A DNA stretch of 64,000 nt from Archilochus colubris (lineage: Eukaryota > Chordata > Aves > Apodiformes > Trochilidae): assembly GCA_023079485.1 (NCBI GenBank), contig CM041092.1, positions 15,079,127-15,143,126 on the forward strand. The letters are read 5' to 3'. The stretch's first letter is position 1, and each line of letters begins with the position of its first letter. This document shows, piece by piece, positions 21,201 to 34,852 of this stretch. Below the pieces are notes generated by a model that saw only the letters and a program-made list of their open reading frames with translations, was not told the DNA's origin and made no database searches. Made by a program: the position numbers and the translations under genes.

Positions 21201-22896
21201 GGTGATGGTTGTGTGAAAATGGTGGTTTGGAGGGAGGGGTAAGCCTGGGAAGATTTTAAGATTCTGGCTGAAAAGAGAAATGTGTTTTCGTGCTGTCCCT
21301 TGGCAAATGATCTGTTTCCTTCTTGCTCTTTGCAGTTGTTTCCTTTCCTCTGGATTTCAGTCTCATACTTACTGAGCATGGTATTTGTCAAGGGAACAGC
21401 AAGAAGCCCCATCTGTGAGAAAGTCCATCTCGTTTGTATAATCCACATCCAGGAATTGAGCTGAGATAAACAATTCAGGAGGCAAAACAGTGAAAACTGG
21501 AATGCCAGAGGTGTGTTTGTGTATGGCTCTGTACTAGACCTGGCTGCAGCATCAGCTGGGGCTAATTTGTCTGCCAATGAGCAGCTGTCACTGTTACCCA
21601 CAGACATAACTGGATTTATGAAGACAAGGTTTCATGCCAGTGGCCAGCAGCACTCCTCTACCTGTTTTTCTTGGTTGTGTGTTCACAAGGAGGAACAGCA
21701 GTTTTCCTGGTGGATTTTTTGTGCTTCTGCTTGGTTTGGGCAATTCCAGCTTTCTGAGTGTGGTCACAGCTACCTTCCCTGCTGGGACTCTGATTCCTTT
21801 AGGGAGGATCTTTGCACAGGGAGTAAGAGGAATATTGAGGTAAAAACTAAGGATGCTTTTGAAGCATTTCCATTACAGGCGGAGACCTGAAGCTGGTGGT
21901 GTACTGAGTTTTCAGGTTTAAGAATTCCTAGTTCCTTGCCTTGAGTCAATGTGAAATATGTAGCTTTGATCCAGTGTCTGCTTAGCAGACCCCTTCCATA
22001 TCAGAAGGATGCAAACCTGTTGTCCTTGTGTGTGTTTCCAGGATCGCTTCCATCCATCTTCACCCCTGGCTCTTCTTTGGGGAGGTGCTGCCTAAATCAG
22101 TGCACGTGGGATCACTTTTGATGTTATCCTTTAGCAGCACATATTGAATACACGGATCTTGGCTTTTCAACTTGTCTCTGCTGATTGTTTGCACCTGCCA
22201 GATGAGGTTCCAGGTGGCATTAATCTTGTGGAGAAAGCTGCTTTAATCCCCTGTGTCTGCCCAGGGTGGGAGTTGTGTTAGGGGTCCCTTTACTGTGGGC
22301 CATGGACAACATGCTGCTTCAGGGGTACCAAATGTGTTCTAGGTTTTGGAGTCTAACCATGGTCCATACGCCAGGCATTAACTCAGGAGAGGAGAAATAC
22401 CTGATGGGGGTCCTGATATGTTGTACATATTATTCTTGTCTGTCTTTCATCCCCACTGATCTGACCTTGTAGCATTTGTGTCCCAGTCCCTCCCCATCTC
22501 AGTGCACATCCTCATGGTCCACCATGCAGGTCTTTGTCCTTTGCTGGACACTAGGTGAGCCATGATAGGGATTTAACTCAACCAAATCTTTACCTTTCTG
22601 GAAGGAGAACTTTTCTGCCAGTTAACAGATTGCAAATCCAGTTCTATTATAATTTCCACAAAGACAAGCTGCCTTCAGCAGACCAAATCACCAGATGAAT
22701 CATCTTTGCCTACCTTTAGCAGTCATTGCCAGAAAGCTGGGAGGTGTTCCTCACCCATGAACTAACCAAGTGTGACCTCACTAGATGTGTGAGTTGACAT
22801 CCAACTCTAAGCAAATGTGATATGGTGGTTATCCTGGGGAAAGGCTTAAGAGAAAGGGGTTAATGCACCTCTGTTGGAGCTTTGCTGCAACTCAGC

Positions 22897-22919
22897 TTGT
22901 TGCAACAACAATCGATTGT
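22897..22919. promoter_or_regulatory. Two abutting perfect 12-bp palindromes
   Basis: TTGTTGCAACAA (22897-22908) and ACAATCGATTGT (22908-22919) are each perfectly palindromic and share one base. The second contains two inward-facing ACAAT half-sites, the core recognised by SOX proteins. The surrounding 22.88-23.12 kb has low repeat content. Function is inferred from the motif only. Confidence 0.35.
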
Positions 22920-24072
22920 CTTCTGTGTTTTGCCCGACATGTAATTTAGATGGATATCGGGGAAAAATAAAGTCTCTTGCTGCATCAGCTTATGGTAGAA
23001 ATAAATGGTTTTAGAAAGGAAAGAGTCAGTAATCATGTGCCTTTCATATGGACTGGAATACTGGGAAACATCGGATCACTTTTATAAGCCTTAACTATCC
23101 TTTGACATTGCAGCTTTTATTCTGAAGAAAGCTGCACTGTGCCTCTTGGCTGGTAAGGGAACAAGTTCACTGCCTGGTGCTCTCTGTAGTCAAAGATCCT
23201 ATTAATTCTGCCAGCCATGAGGAACGATTTCTTGGTATTTCATTCTGGACTGTAATTGAGAGTGACACAAAGCGCTGGTGGGAATTGGATCATGTTGAAA
23301 TCCCTGCTTTCCATTACAATTTTCTGCAGATAAACCAGCTCAGGTGGGACAAGGGGATTTCTAATGCTCTGCCCTTCAAATTAATAATGCCTTCAACACC
23401 TTGCTGGCTGGAGGTGAATTTAGAGAGGAATTTTTGTGTCTCCTGGCAGCTTGTCCTTGTAGCCAAATGATGCAAGATACCTACAACAGTGACATGCTGT
23501 TTCAGCCACTTGTGTGCTGTTGTGTATGGAGAATCCCATTGTCCAGTGATTTATGGAACATTTATGAATGTTTGCCCAGTATTTCTGCTCAAAACCACAG
23601 CAAGATTTCCCTGTAAAATCTTGCATTTCTGACTTCAGCCAAGGCAGCCTGTTCTCAGATCATCTGCTAGTTGTGGAAGACCCAGTCCATGCTAATGGAC
23701 TTTTCATAGCTTGGTGAAGAGGTTGACTGATAACATTCCCACATTATTTTTTTGCTGCTTTAAACCTAGAAAAGGATGAGCACCTGATGCCCGTGTCCCA
23801 GGAGTCCTTGCTGATCCATCTGAGAGGACTGGTGACTGGTGGGTGCAGTGAGCTGTTGAAGGTGTTTCAGTAGTTTTGCATCTTCTCCAAGACATTTTGG
23901 TGCCTCCAAAGATCAGAGGAATGTCCCCCAGTGTCACCTGCCACTTTTAGGGTAGGGAGTGCACTGTGCTTTAGAAGTCTCAAACTTTTTCCCTTGAGGA
24001 GAGCAGACCGATCCTGAGTGGCCGCAGTGAAGGCAGAAGAACAGAAGCTGTGAAAGTCTCCAGAATTCGCCC

Positions 24073-24094
24073 TTTTTTTTTTTTTTTTTTTTTT
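24073..24094. repeat. Poly-T tract (22 T)
   Basis: An uninterrupted T run in intron 1; no retrotransposon body is recognisable beside it. Confidence 0.98.
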
Positions 24095-27000
24095 CATCTG
24101 AAAGATTGCCTTGGGGCTGTTGAATCCAGGAGGTCTTGTCTGCAGTGCTCAGTGCACTGTTTGGCTGTGAGCTGAGCCAGGGGGAGATAGTTTGTGAGGG
24201 GCACCATGCACCATGGCAGCCCTCCCACACAGCCCATGCTTGTCTCCTGTTGCTTTCAGCAGGCCTGTGGCTCACCTCCACCTGGTGTTGTTTCATCTGG
24301 CACTTCAGAAGCCAGCAGAAATGGGCAGAGGAACTGGCTTGACACTCCTGCACTGTTGGAGCCCAGAGCTGGTGCTGGGGCTCAGCTCTGTAGCCCCAGC
24401 AGGGATGTGCAGCTACTGAGGCTGTGGATGATCCATGGTAGCTGGTTCTGGGGCTCCCCAGGATGCCTGCTTTGTGTCCTCAGCATTCTGGTCACTGGGA
24501 GAGTTTGGTATGGAGGATGTAGGGTGAGGTGGTTGGCCACCATTGTATTACTGTTAGCAGTGAGGCTAACCCAACAGCCCCGTTGGTCTTCCTGGTTTGC
24601 AGCTGAACTAGCACAAGGAAAATCCTGGGTGGTGACACAGTAATGAGTCTTACATTCTTTCTGAAGGCTAGAAGAGCTGCTCCAGGCTCCATCCCATGCT
24701 CTGTTAATGCACCTCTTAGTCCAGCTGGTCAAAGACAAAGTTCTCATGCTGGAACCTTCTCCCTGTCTCCACTACTGGGCTCCAAGAGCTTTTTTTTTTC
24801 TTTTTTTCCTAGCATAGTACCCACAGCCATGAGTTTGATATGATCTCTGATGTGAAGAGGGCACTTTCCCTTTTTCTGAACATATGTGAACCAAATTGAT
24901 ACAGTGGCAGAGAAATTTCTGTAGAATAGTCTTGATCTGACTGTAGTGTGACTGGACTGATAAATCATCTGCCACGATGGAAATTGGCATGAGGGGGCCT
25001 AAAGCAATGGGTAACCATGGAAGGGAGGCTTTTCCTGTGGCCACAGTGAACAGTGCTGCCCCCATGGCTTGTGCAGAGATGTTTTTGGTAAGCTTTTGTT
25101 TAGACTGTTAGATAAGTTGTTTTAGATAGTCCGTTTCACAAGACATTCAGGGCAAAAGGTCTGGATTTCTTCTGGTTTTCAGGGAATATGACCATTCCTG
25201 AACCTGGACAGTGGGACAACATCAGAGGTACTGCTAGAGGCTAACCTGCTAACCCATCACTGAATTTAAAGAACTGGAAGAGAAAAATGAGACTGTGGCA
25301 AAATGGTGCCTTTTTACACAATAGGTCAGCTCCCTGTGGGTATTCTGAGTCATTTTGTTGTTGTTGATTTTAGTGACTAAAATAAGTTTATTCCATGCTT
25401 TTTTTTCCTCTGCCAGGCCCCACAGACCCTGTCACCCCCAGCTCAACAGATTCCATTAATTCTTGTGCATTATTGAGGGATTTTGGTTGGTGAGATTCTT
25501 TCCTGGAATTTCTCTGTGGAGGAGCCAAACTTCCCACTGCTGGCATATAGGACCCCAAAAAGCTCACGACCCCTGGCATATAGGACCCTTGCTTATGCAC
25601 AGCTATGTGATGGGAACAGAACTTCTGATGTCTCCAGGACACATTGGATACCTGCTTCCTTCAAGGCACTTGTCATTGAGAGCATGGCCAAGGCTGGGCA
25701 GATGGAAATGTTGGTCTGCAGAGCTTTGAATAATGCTCAAATATCTGATTCAGGCTGATTTTGGAGGTCTATATCTCTCTGCACATGACTGAGGCATGCT
25801 TGGTGTGGGGGCACTGGGAGAAATTTGGCATGGAGCCCTCTGAGGCAACTGTCTTGTTTAGTAAAACTGGGGCTGTGGGAGTTGGTGTGAGGAAATAGCA
25901 ACATCCACTTAGGTTTTTGCTGTCTCTGTCCCAGGGGCTGGCTGGGTGTTGCAGGAGGCCACAAGAATTCTGCTTGTGACCACAGCCAGATTAATGGCCA
26001 TTTTGGCAGCTTTTCAGGAGTGAGGAATTTGGCCAATTTCACAATAATGGCTAGAAATTCCACATGAATTAATTAGTGTTATTACAGGACATGTCCTTCC
26101 TGCTCCTACAGGGCTGCCTGAAACACTGAACTCATTATATGAAGAAATGAAAATAGTACTAAAAATAAGAACTGGTATCCCAAGCCTGTGTGAGGAAACA
26201 TGTGGAGTTATACCAACATCCTCCACCAGACACGCTTCCCTGACTATGGCTTTCAGCCAAATGAGATCTAAACCCAAGTTTTGCATCAGTTGTAGCCACT
26301 AAAATGCCCCAGCCTGCTCCATGAGGGTGTCTTCTCTCTTGGACCCTGCTCATCTTAAGCCATTCATCTAGGCTTCTCAATTACTCTGATATTTTCAGTT
26401 TGATGTAGTGTGCAGATCTGACCCTTGGGTGTAGCACAGTGGAGGCTGCACACCTTCAACCTCCTCTCCCTGTGGGATGGGCTTCCACAATGTTGTTACT
26501 ACCTTGCAAGGAACCCTTTGCTTCTACAGTAAAATGCTTGGAAATACCCTCGGGAAAGGGTGCTCTGTGTTTGAGTTTCAGTCAAGGGTATGCCATGGAA
26601 AGGTCTCCTTGAGAGTTGTCAGAGTAACATTAGATTGAGTAAATATTTTGGTAGCCCAGAGCTGATAACTTTCCCCTGCTTATGTTTGTGGGGAGTCAGC
26701 CTGTAGAAACTTACCATCTCTCACGTGGCTTTTTACACAAAGGTTGCCCATGGACTCAGTGTGCTCTTATTCTTATTGCTTTTTAGAAGTGCTGATGTTG
26801 TCTTGAGATTTACCTGCTGGTAAGTGGCAGGTGTGCAAAGTACACAGAGCTTGCTGGTTATTCTAGTGTGTCCTTTGGGAATATTACTTCAGATGTTTGT
26901 GTTTGGACATGGGATTGTCCTTTTGAGTCCAACCCCTCCTTTCTGCTTAACCTCACCTTTGTGAACTAACGTTTGACTTGTTTGGTTTTTTCCCTCTTAG

Positions 27001-27847
27001 TTTTGGATGAAGTGAGTTCAACATGACAAAGCTGACCAAGGAAGTGGTAAGATTCCTGCAGGTCCCACTGCACGAAGTGTGGGTTTTTTGGTGCTCAGCC
27101 TTCTTAAGAACTGTAACCCTCATCCTGCAGGGACTAAGGCCAGCCAAGCTGACAAAGGACTGAAACACCGGATTTTCAGCATTAAAAAATGTGCCTGGTA
27201 AAAAAGAGAAAAAAATGACCACGTAGACACAGACAACTGGAAAGCTTTAGTCTTTCTAGTAATGTTTGTTATTGATTTCAGTCATTGCTTTCCTCCATTT
27301 TTTTGTTTATTCTTTTTATCAGGCTAGTTTCAAGGATTTGTTACCTTAACCCCTGGCCATTAGGTTGGTCCTGCATGTGCTGAAACCAACCTTTGCAAAT
27401 TCATACCATGCTGAAAGCCCTTGGGCAGTGCAGCAGGCAAGCAGACCAACATGGCCAAAGGTCCATCGAGGTACATCACTGAGGTGTCTTGAGGCTTTGG
27501 GATAGGAAGATGTCCACAAACAAGAACAATTTGGGGTTGGTCTTAGGAATCCAGTTTCCTACCTGTTCCCTTCTCCCACCATCTCACATGTCCAGTAGCA
27601 ACAGCTGTGGTGAAAGGGGAGGTCCTGTCAGCTGGGCTGTGCCCAGTGGAAGCACAGCCCTGACCAGATCTGGTTTCTCTCTGAGTTACATGCTAGGAGA
27701 GTGCAGCCTTTGAGTTGTGGCTGTCAGCGGTGTCCTGTCCTCTGGAGCTCATCTGCCCTACCACAGCCAAAATGTCTGAGCTGACCTAAAAAAGCTGCTT
27801 GTGATTGAAATGCAACAGCCCTCTATAAATATTTTACTGAGCCTGTG

Positions 27848-27943
27848 TTTCTTTTTACTTTTTTCTTTTTTTTTTTTCTTTTTTTTTTCTTTTTCTTTTT
27901 TTTTTTTTCTTTCTTTTTTTTCTTTTCTTTTCTCTTTTTCCCC
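27848..27943. repeat. Long polypyrimidine tract
   Basis: Nearly 100 bases are T and C on the forward strand with one short A interruption near the start (around 27857). The reverse strand reads as a Lys/Glu-rich artificial frame. It is prone to slippage and could adopt triplex DNA. Confidence 0.97.
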
Positions 27944-30900
27944 AGCTCTTCCATTTTTCCCAGCCCATGAGGGGATAGTCAACTGAATGAACATTCCCTT
28001 TGTGGCATCCCGCGATGAAGCGTATTTTTGGCAGTTAAATTGTGCATTTTGCTTATCTCCTGTCAATATTACCCATGCTCAAGACTGATACTGCGCTCAG
28101 TATTGAGTGTGTGAGCCCACCATGGGCTGCCCATTGCCAAATAAACTAAATTCTGAAAAACTCTGCAGGGTTTGCAGCAAGCTTTTGCAGCTCTTCTCTT
28201 GAAGCAGTGAACTCCCATCAGATTTATGAAACTATTTTAATGGGGCAAGTTCCCAAAACTTTATCCAAGAAAGAGCTGTGAATGGGTGTGACTTCAGACT
28301 GCGTGGCAGTGTCTGCAGTGCAAGGTTGCAATGAGCAGGGTAACACAATGCGGAAGGTACCTCTGCAAGCAGCCGGCAGCCAGGGCTGCACTTTGGAAAT
28401 CACTAAAATCATGGGATGGTGTCAGCAGCATGACCTGACCTGACAGCCTGACACTGGGATCTGGGGCTTGTTGTGCAAGGTGTGCAGTCTGCCCTGTCCT
28501 GGAGTAGCCCTGGGACAGGTTGCTCTCTTCTCTCTGCAATCGTGGAAGCCTGCACAGTGGCTGAAGGGCAGGTAGCCACAGCTAACTGTGGGAAGGGACT
28601 GGGTTACCTATTGTCCCCAGGATGGAGCTGGAGGTGCAGTCTTCATTCCAGGAGCAATGCCATGAGGTGGGGTCAGTCACCATCACAGTTCAATGTGGAA
28701 CAAATGCAAAGTCCCCACTGTGATGGTGGCAAACTGCATTTCAGAGCTGGAGATGTGGCACGGGTTCCGTGCCACTCTGAACCACCTTCAGTCAGTGCAG
28801 AGGCTGGTGCTGTGCAGTGCTGCTGTCCTGGCCTGGCCTGTGTATCCTGAGGAGAGCTTGGCTTTGGGCTGTTTGCTTCTCAGGTAGTAACCATGAGCAG
28901 GCTGAAGCCAGGGTTGCTGGTTTGCCCTTTTTTCAGCTAGACACATGGATCTGTTTTAAGGCAGTCAAGGTACTGAGTGAGTGAGACTGAACCTCCCAAA
29001 AAACCCCACAGTTCCCCAGAGAGCCAGCATTGGAAACCTTGGAGCAGGTTTAGATGCCAAAGTTTGGGCAAACATGTTTCAATGCTGCCTGGAGGGACTT
29101 TTGTCCAGAGGCTTTCCTGTGGAGAGACATACCCAGGAAGCAGAAATAGCAAGTGACTAAACATCACAGTTACATTCCTGCCATCTGAAAAAAACTCCCT
29201 GTTTTCTTTTGGCAGCAAAAATTAACTTCCCTTTTCTCCTCCCCAAGTGGGCGAGCTGCATCCTGGTGGTCGTGCCCTCGCTGCAGATACACGGGACGGT
29301 CCATGTCAGGCTGAAAGAAAAACTCTCCTACTGGGCGCTTTTCACTGTTGTGCTTCTTTCTGAAGAAAATGTGCAGGACTTTTCCTGGCCCTTGTGAAGA
29401 CCAAGATGCAGGTCTGCTGTTGGAATAGGGTATTGGCCTAATTTGTGAGCTTGTCTGGGTTTTGAGCCACTTGCTTCCCTCCTGCATCTTCTGTGCTGCT
29501 GAGTCTGAGCTTCGTGGAGTGGGGGTTGGCATCCGGCTTTTTGTTATTCATGTAATTAATCTCATCCCTCCCGACTGTGACTTCTTAGGTTCCCAGGCAC
29601 AGACTGGCTGGGGCACCTGCCTTTGGTCTCTGCTGCACTTTAAAAGCCCCATCTGGAAGGCAAAGAAACTGAGACAGGTACTGCTGGGTGTGTTGTTCTT
29701 GGGGGTGCTTCTCCTTTGGTCCTGGAAGACTCACTGATGGGATTGTATCTCAGCAGAGCAAATTTCTTAGACTGCACAGCTTGCAAGATGCTGTAGTGAT
29801 GAATATGACAGCAGTCACGATGGTGCCACATGTCTCTTAGTTTGAAGATGCCAGGGTGAGGAGAACACTAAAAGCTCCAATGCAAATCCCCATGGGATTT
29901 TTTGGCATTTATTTTAATAGTTTTTTGAATAGCAGAAGCCTGAACTTTTGTGGGATGAGAGCCCAACAGGTAAGGAGTGATTCAGCAGCTGCTGCACCCA
30001 GGAAAAGTCAAGAGCTTGGTTCTGATTTGCAAAAGGCTTTTGGCAGCCCTCTGGATCTCCTTGGTGCCAAGAAGAAAATACATTACAGACATGCTGACCA
30101 TGTGCATTCAGGCCAGTGCGTGCATCCTGGCCCCTCTTGCCTTCTTTCTTTGCTGATGTTTTCTTCCCTAGAAACGTAGAGCCCTGTACATTTTTCCCAT
30201 TCCATTTTTTTGGTCAGCATGTTAATTTTTTTCCCTGCTACAAAGTGCTGCGCTCTCTTTCATTTCCTCTTATTTTCTCTTGCAGCGTTTCTCCTAGCTT
30301 TACCTTCCCTCCCCATGCCTGCTCTCAGATTTACTTTGCATATTTTCAGCAGGGTGCTAGCAGGCTCATTTTGACCTGTCTAGCTTAGTGAAGACCTGCT
30401 GAAACCTGCCATTGCTCCAGAGAGAGGAGCTGTCAGAGGATATCCTGCCAGGGTGGGAGGGTCAGGCAGAGAGTTCTGTGGGAGCATGTCTGGGAGCTGT
30501 CGAGGTGACAGGCTCTGGCTTTGGAGTCCACAGGTTGGTTCCTGCTTGGAGCTGATCATTTTGGTTTGACTGCCAAAACATTAAAATAATAATAATAAAA
30601 AAAGTCTTAAGGTTTTATTTAGCTAACTTTGAAATATTGTTGTGTTTCTCCTTGGAAGCACAAAGGGACCTCAGCACAAACTTTCAAAGGTGATGAGGGA
30701 AAACAGCAGCAAAAAAAGTTTACCATTGAGCATCTTTAAAGAAAGCAAAGTGAATGAACAGCCAGACTCTCAAAAGTGGCCCCAAAGAGTATACCACCAG
30801 TTTACCCAGTTGACCTAGGATGTGTGAAAAGTGGCCCCAAACTTCCTTTGCCTGAGATATGGACACAGACTGGCTGGGCTTCCACGCTGTAGCACTTGGA

Positions 30901-32589
30901 TCTTGTGAAACGCTGACATCTCGGTGTAAGCAGCTGGTGGTATTTGAGGGAGAGCCTGGAGGAGCATAGGGATCCTGCCTGGCTTGGTGAGCCTCCTGAG
31001 CAGCAGCTGCAGGAGTCCCAGGACCTCTGGCTTGGAGGGTGTGGAAGAGCTTAGTCACAAATGGCCTGGCTTTTGGTAGCTTGTGTTTTCATTGCTCTTC
31101 CAGTTCTTGCTGAAATTCTGCCATAAATGTACCTCCTCAGTGGAGCTGCTGGTATACAGGGTCCCCTCCACCCAAATGGAACCTGTGCTGACCACAATCT
31201 TTTATTTATTTTCCATCTAAAAAGATGAAAAAGAACCCTCAGATTCGACCATAATCAGACCTTTTGTCTTGCTGTGATAAAACCAAAACAAAGACAAAAC
31301 CTGGAACATTTTCTATATGTCTGGGTTTTATTTTTTTCCAAATCATCAGCCAAAGCAAAAGACCCCAAACAGACCCCAGGTGTTTGAACTATCCTTGTTT
31401 TAATGCAAACACGCAAACGCTCTATAAAAATATGTGCAAGAATTTGAACTACTGTGGGGTTTTTCTACTCAGTCTCTTTCTCAAGGGCATTTGGAGAGAG
31501 CTTCTTTTCTCTGCTGCAGCTGCAGTGAGATGTTTCAGTTATGGTACCCCATCCAAATGGGGCAAGGAGACACCATCAAGAAACTATGGAGAGAGCAGTG
31601 TGACTGCAGGTGGACCTGCAGTGAATTTTTCCTAGGGGTATCCTTGATCTTCTGTCTGGGTTATGTCTGCATCTGTACCCACCTCTTTTTCCCCCTCCTG
31701 CAAACTGAACAGGGCTTTCCTGAAAGCCCATCCCAAAGCTGGGGCTGGTGGCTTGCTGTCACATAGAGAGGTGCAAATCCTGGACTATACTTGGATCAGT
31801 GCCCAAACAGTTTCCAGAGGGGCAACTCCGCAAGTAAAGTTTCCCCAGGTTTCAGTGATTTGAGTGACCACCAGGACATGTGGGTTGAGATGTCTGCAAA
31901 CTTTATCCCTTAGCTCCTTTTTTTCCGGTTACCTGAGGCGCTGTCTGTCTTCTCAGCATGCAAATTCCTCTCTGCTTTGCATTGCCAGTAATTCAAGACG
32001 GTGCAAATTGCTTTCCCTGGTCGCTGATATCCGTTTTCTGACTTGGGGTTTCTGCTGTCGCTGAGTTTTGGCCTTCACCCTTTGGATGCTGGCACCTACT
32101 GAACCCAGCTGAGAATGTGGCCCTTTGTGCAGGAGCTGTTCACAGGAGCCGGGGAGCTTTGCCTTCCCTGCTGCGAGCCTTTTTGGCTGGTGAACGTGTG
32201 CCCTTTTCTGGTGGGGAGGGATTTAGGGGTGAGGGGGAGGTGAGAGCGCTCCTTGTGCTGGAAGAAAAATGATGAATGACTCTCTTGTGCTTCTAAACAA
32301 AACCAGGAAATCGGGGGGGGAGGAGGGAAAGCAAAAAAGGAGGAAATGAGAAACAGTAAAGAGGCCTCCCCCACCTTCATATAAGCAATCACTCCACAGC
32401 ATCTGGAGCCCAGTAAAAGGGCTGTTTCCAGGAGACCTCGCACTTGCTAGCTACAGAGATCTCCTTTATTGCAAACTCCTGGGGTTTGTATTCCCATCTC
32501 CCTTGTGCCGGCTGGGACAGCAGCCCAGCACCCAAAAATGGATCAACAGAGGCAAACTGAAGCTGGGCTTCCGTGTCCATTGGCACTGG

Positions 32590-32740
32590 AGGTGTGCGTG
32601 CCGAGCTCGGCTGGCAGGCTCTGGTCTGTATCTGGCCTGGGGTGGCTGTGTTGCTGCCGGAGCAGCCGGCGGGGTGTTTGTGCTGGCGGGCTGCCTGGCA
32701 GTGCTGGGGCTGACGGCACCTTGCCGGCCTCACGTTACAG
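32590..32740. promoter_or_regulatory. Moderately CpG-enriched patch inside intron 1
   Basis: A local rise in GC and CpG includes GCCGGAGCAGCCGGCGGGG-type sequence around 32657. Overlapping open frames of about 100 codons occur on the forward strand, but their products (Trp-, Cys- and Gly-rich) resemble no family I know. Most likely a regulatory or simply GC-rich stretch. Confidence 0.25.
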
Positions 32741-33464
32741 TGGCACAGATTGTGCCATGCTCTGTCGGGTGTAAAATCTGCTGAAGTGAAGTAAAATCCT
32801 GCCCTCTCCCTTGAAATTGTTTTGGATGCATTAGATGCACTGGGGATGTATGCGGAGTGAGTCACTGGCCATGATGGCTTGGGTCTGATTTTAAGAACCT
32901 TCAGGACGGGGTTAGCATCTCCAGAAATGTGAGCTGTTTACTTAAAATGGTGCAGAAATACATGACTCTTATGAGGCTGGAGGGGATGGCAGTCCAGCAC
33001 GAGCCATAGCTAACAGCCACATCCATGCTGTGGTTTGGTGGCAGAATTTGAAGAAGGAGCTCCTTTTCTGTTTGTTAAAAAACATACCTGGCAATGACTG
33101 TAACAGGCCAACCTTCTTCAGTGTAACCTGACTGCTGTCTCTGGTTTAGGCATTGTGGAAGGGGCTTGTTGGCACTGTGAAAGCTGTTCCTGAGTGCAGC
33201 TTGAAAACCATAATGCAGGTTTCAGAAATAGAGACCCCGTGAGGCAAGTGGCTCCTACCCGTTTCCAGCTGGATATGATCACATGTGAAGCAGCTGAGCA
33301 TTTTCACAATCCTGGCCAAAATACTGGCTGCTAATTCGGTTGCAGTTCATATTCCTCTGTTGTCTCCATCAAGTCTTACCTGGACTCAGGCAGTGGAGTG
33401 GTTGCAGTGGAAGCATGTGAGGCCTATATCCCAGAGACTGATGGATTGAAAACATCCTCCGCAA

Positions 33465-33531
33465 GTAGGAATTTGTAATGGTTGGACTCAATGATCTTAA
33501 AGGTCTTTTCCAACTAAAATGATTCTATGGA
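33465..33531 (+). mobile_element. CR1 LINE 3' tail
   Basis: This is a short terminal CR1 piece: 'ggttggactcaatgatctta', then 'aaggtcttttccaac' and the tail ATTCTATGGATT. Only the final 60-70 bp are convincing. It is typical of a severely 5'-truncated insertion. Confidence 0.8.
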
Positions 33532-34852
33532 TTTAAATATTAGGTGGGAGTGGGGCTGTCTGTTTATTTCTCTTTCCTGAGCTGAGAGGAGCTCTTTTCC
33601 CCCTGCATGTAAGTCTGTTAGTGTGGTTGTCCAGCTGTTGTCTGACAGTCTGAGGGTGGTGAGTGTTTCTGACATGGCATTTGGTTCTTGCTTGGGAATT
33701 TTAAGTGTTCAGGGCTCTGTAGGAGAATTTTTAGTAATAGCAGAAACTCAGATATTGTGGACCCTCTGTGCTAATGGATGCTTTTATTTCTTCTATCAAG
33801 AGATTATGTTTTCAGCCAGGCTTTAGCTCAGTGTTTGCTCACCTGCTTGTGTGACCTTATTTTCATTCTTACAAATCTGGAGGATTGAGCATGTGTCTGA
33901 AAAATATGTTTGCTCTCCTGTGTGAGCATGGGAAGAGAGCTTTTATCTTCTGAAAAGGTCAGTCTGCATTGCCACCTTGGATATTTGCATCTGCTTTTGA
34001 AGTTCCATCACATCACCCTGTGAGCAGAAGGGGATCCTCATTGTGTTTCACAAATGCAGGGTGCTCAATGTGTATCTCTGCTTGGCGTGTTGCCAAAGGA
34101 GTTCCCAGGAGCTATGGAGAGGGATGGCTAGACTTGTGAAATGGGTTGTGAATGTTCACATGGAGAAGAGGCAGGAACATCCTAATTGTAGAGGAGTCGC
34201 AGACTCTTAGTGGTAATGCGTCGCTCTTGGTGGTGATGTTGGGGATTTCAGTTGTTTGGCTGGGGCAGACTCCATGTAAGTCAGCTGGGTTCAAGAGAAA
34301 AAGTAAGATGGCTCTTGAGTTTAGAGCAGTTCCTAGGAATGGTCAGTCTATAGGGGGATTTGCTGAGAAGGACATTATTGTAAAAACTCAGCTCTACTGC
34401 CTGTAACCCACAGGGTGGCACCTCTCTGAAGTAACTCTAGGTCTCCCCTTGTGGCCTTGCCTCTTGGTGCTGGAGGAGGATATGCGAAGTCAGACACTAC
34501 CTCCACTCTTTCCACTGCCTCTCTGAACATTAAGGTCAGTTTCAGAGTGACCCTGGAATTGCATGAATTTGGGGGCAGTTATCAGAAAAGGTGAGCTCTG
34601 TGTCCAGCTCCTTAGATGGAGAGTAATGGTGTGTGTGGCAGGTGACAAGGCTAAGTTTAGTGTTTCTTCTGGTCAGGGACTGGGCTGGGAGCTGGGTATT
34701 GTATAGCAGTTACATTAAAATGTATGGGGAAAAGGTATGTCTTTCTCCTTGTGCCAGCAGTGCCCACAGGAGTCTGGTGAGGAGTGACCAGTCCCTAGAA
34801 GAGGCCAGCTTATGATTCACCCCATGCCTTCATTTGGTTTTATACCAGCTTG

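Larger units (their letters stand above)
16471..22896. other. IGFBP2: Intron 1 sequence, no exon recognised
   Basis: Non-coding sequence apart from the simple repeats at 17.85 and 18.23 kb. It contains a 222-codon reverse-strand open frame at 20939-21607 without recognisable domains, discussed in the findings. Confidence 0.6.
22920..33464. other. IGFBP2: Intron 1 sequence, no exon recognised
   Basis: It contains poly-T (24.07 kb), a pyrimidine tract (27.85 kb), a direct duplication of TGGCATATAGGACCC at about 25.54 and 25.58 kb, and a modest CpG rise at 29.25-29.34 kb and 31.9-32.7 kb. None of the open frames resembles a known protein. Confidence 0.6.
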
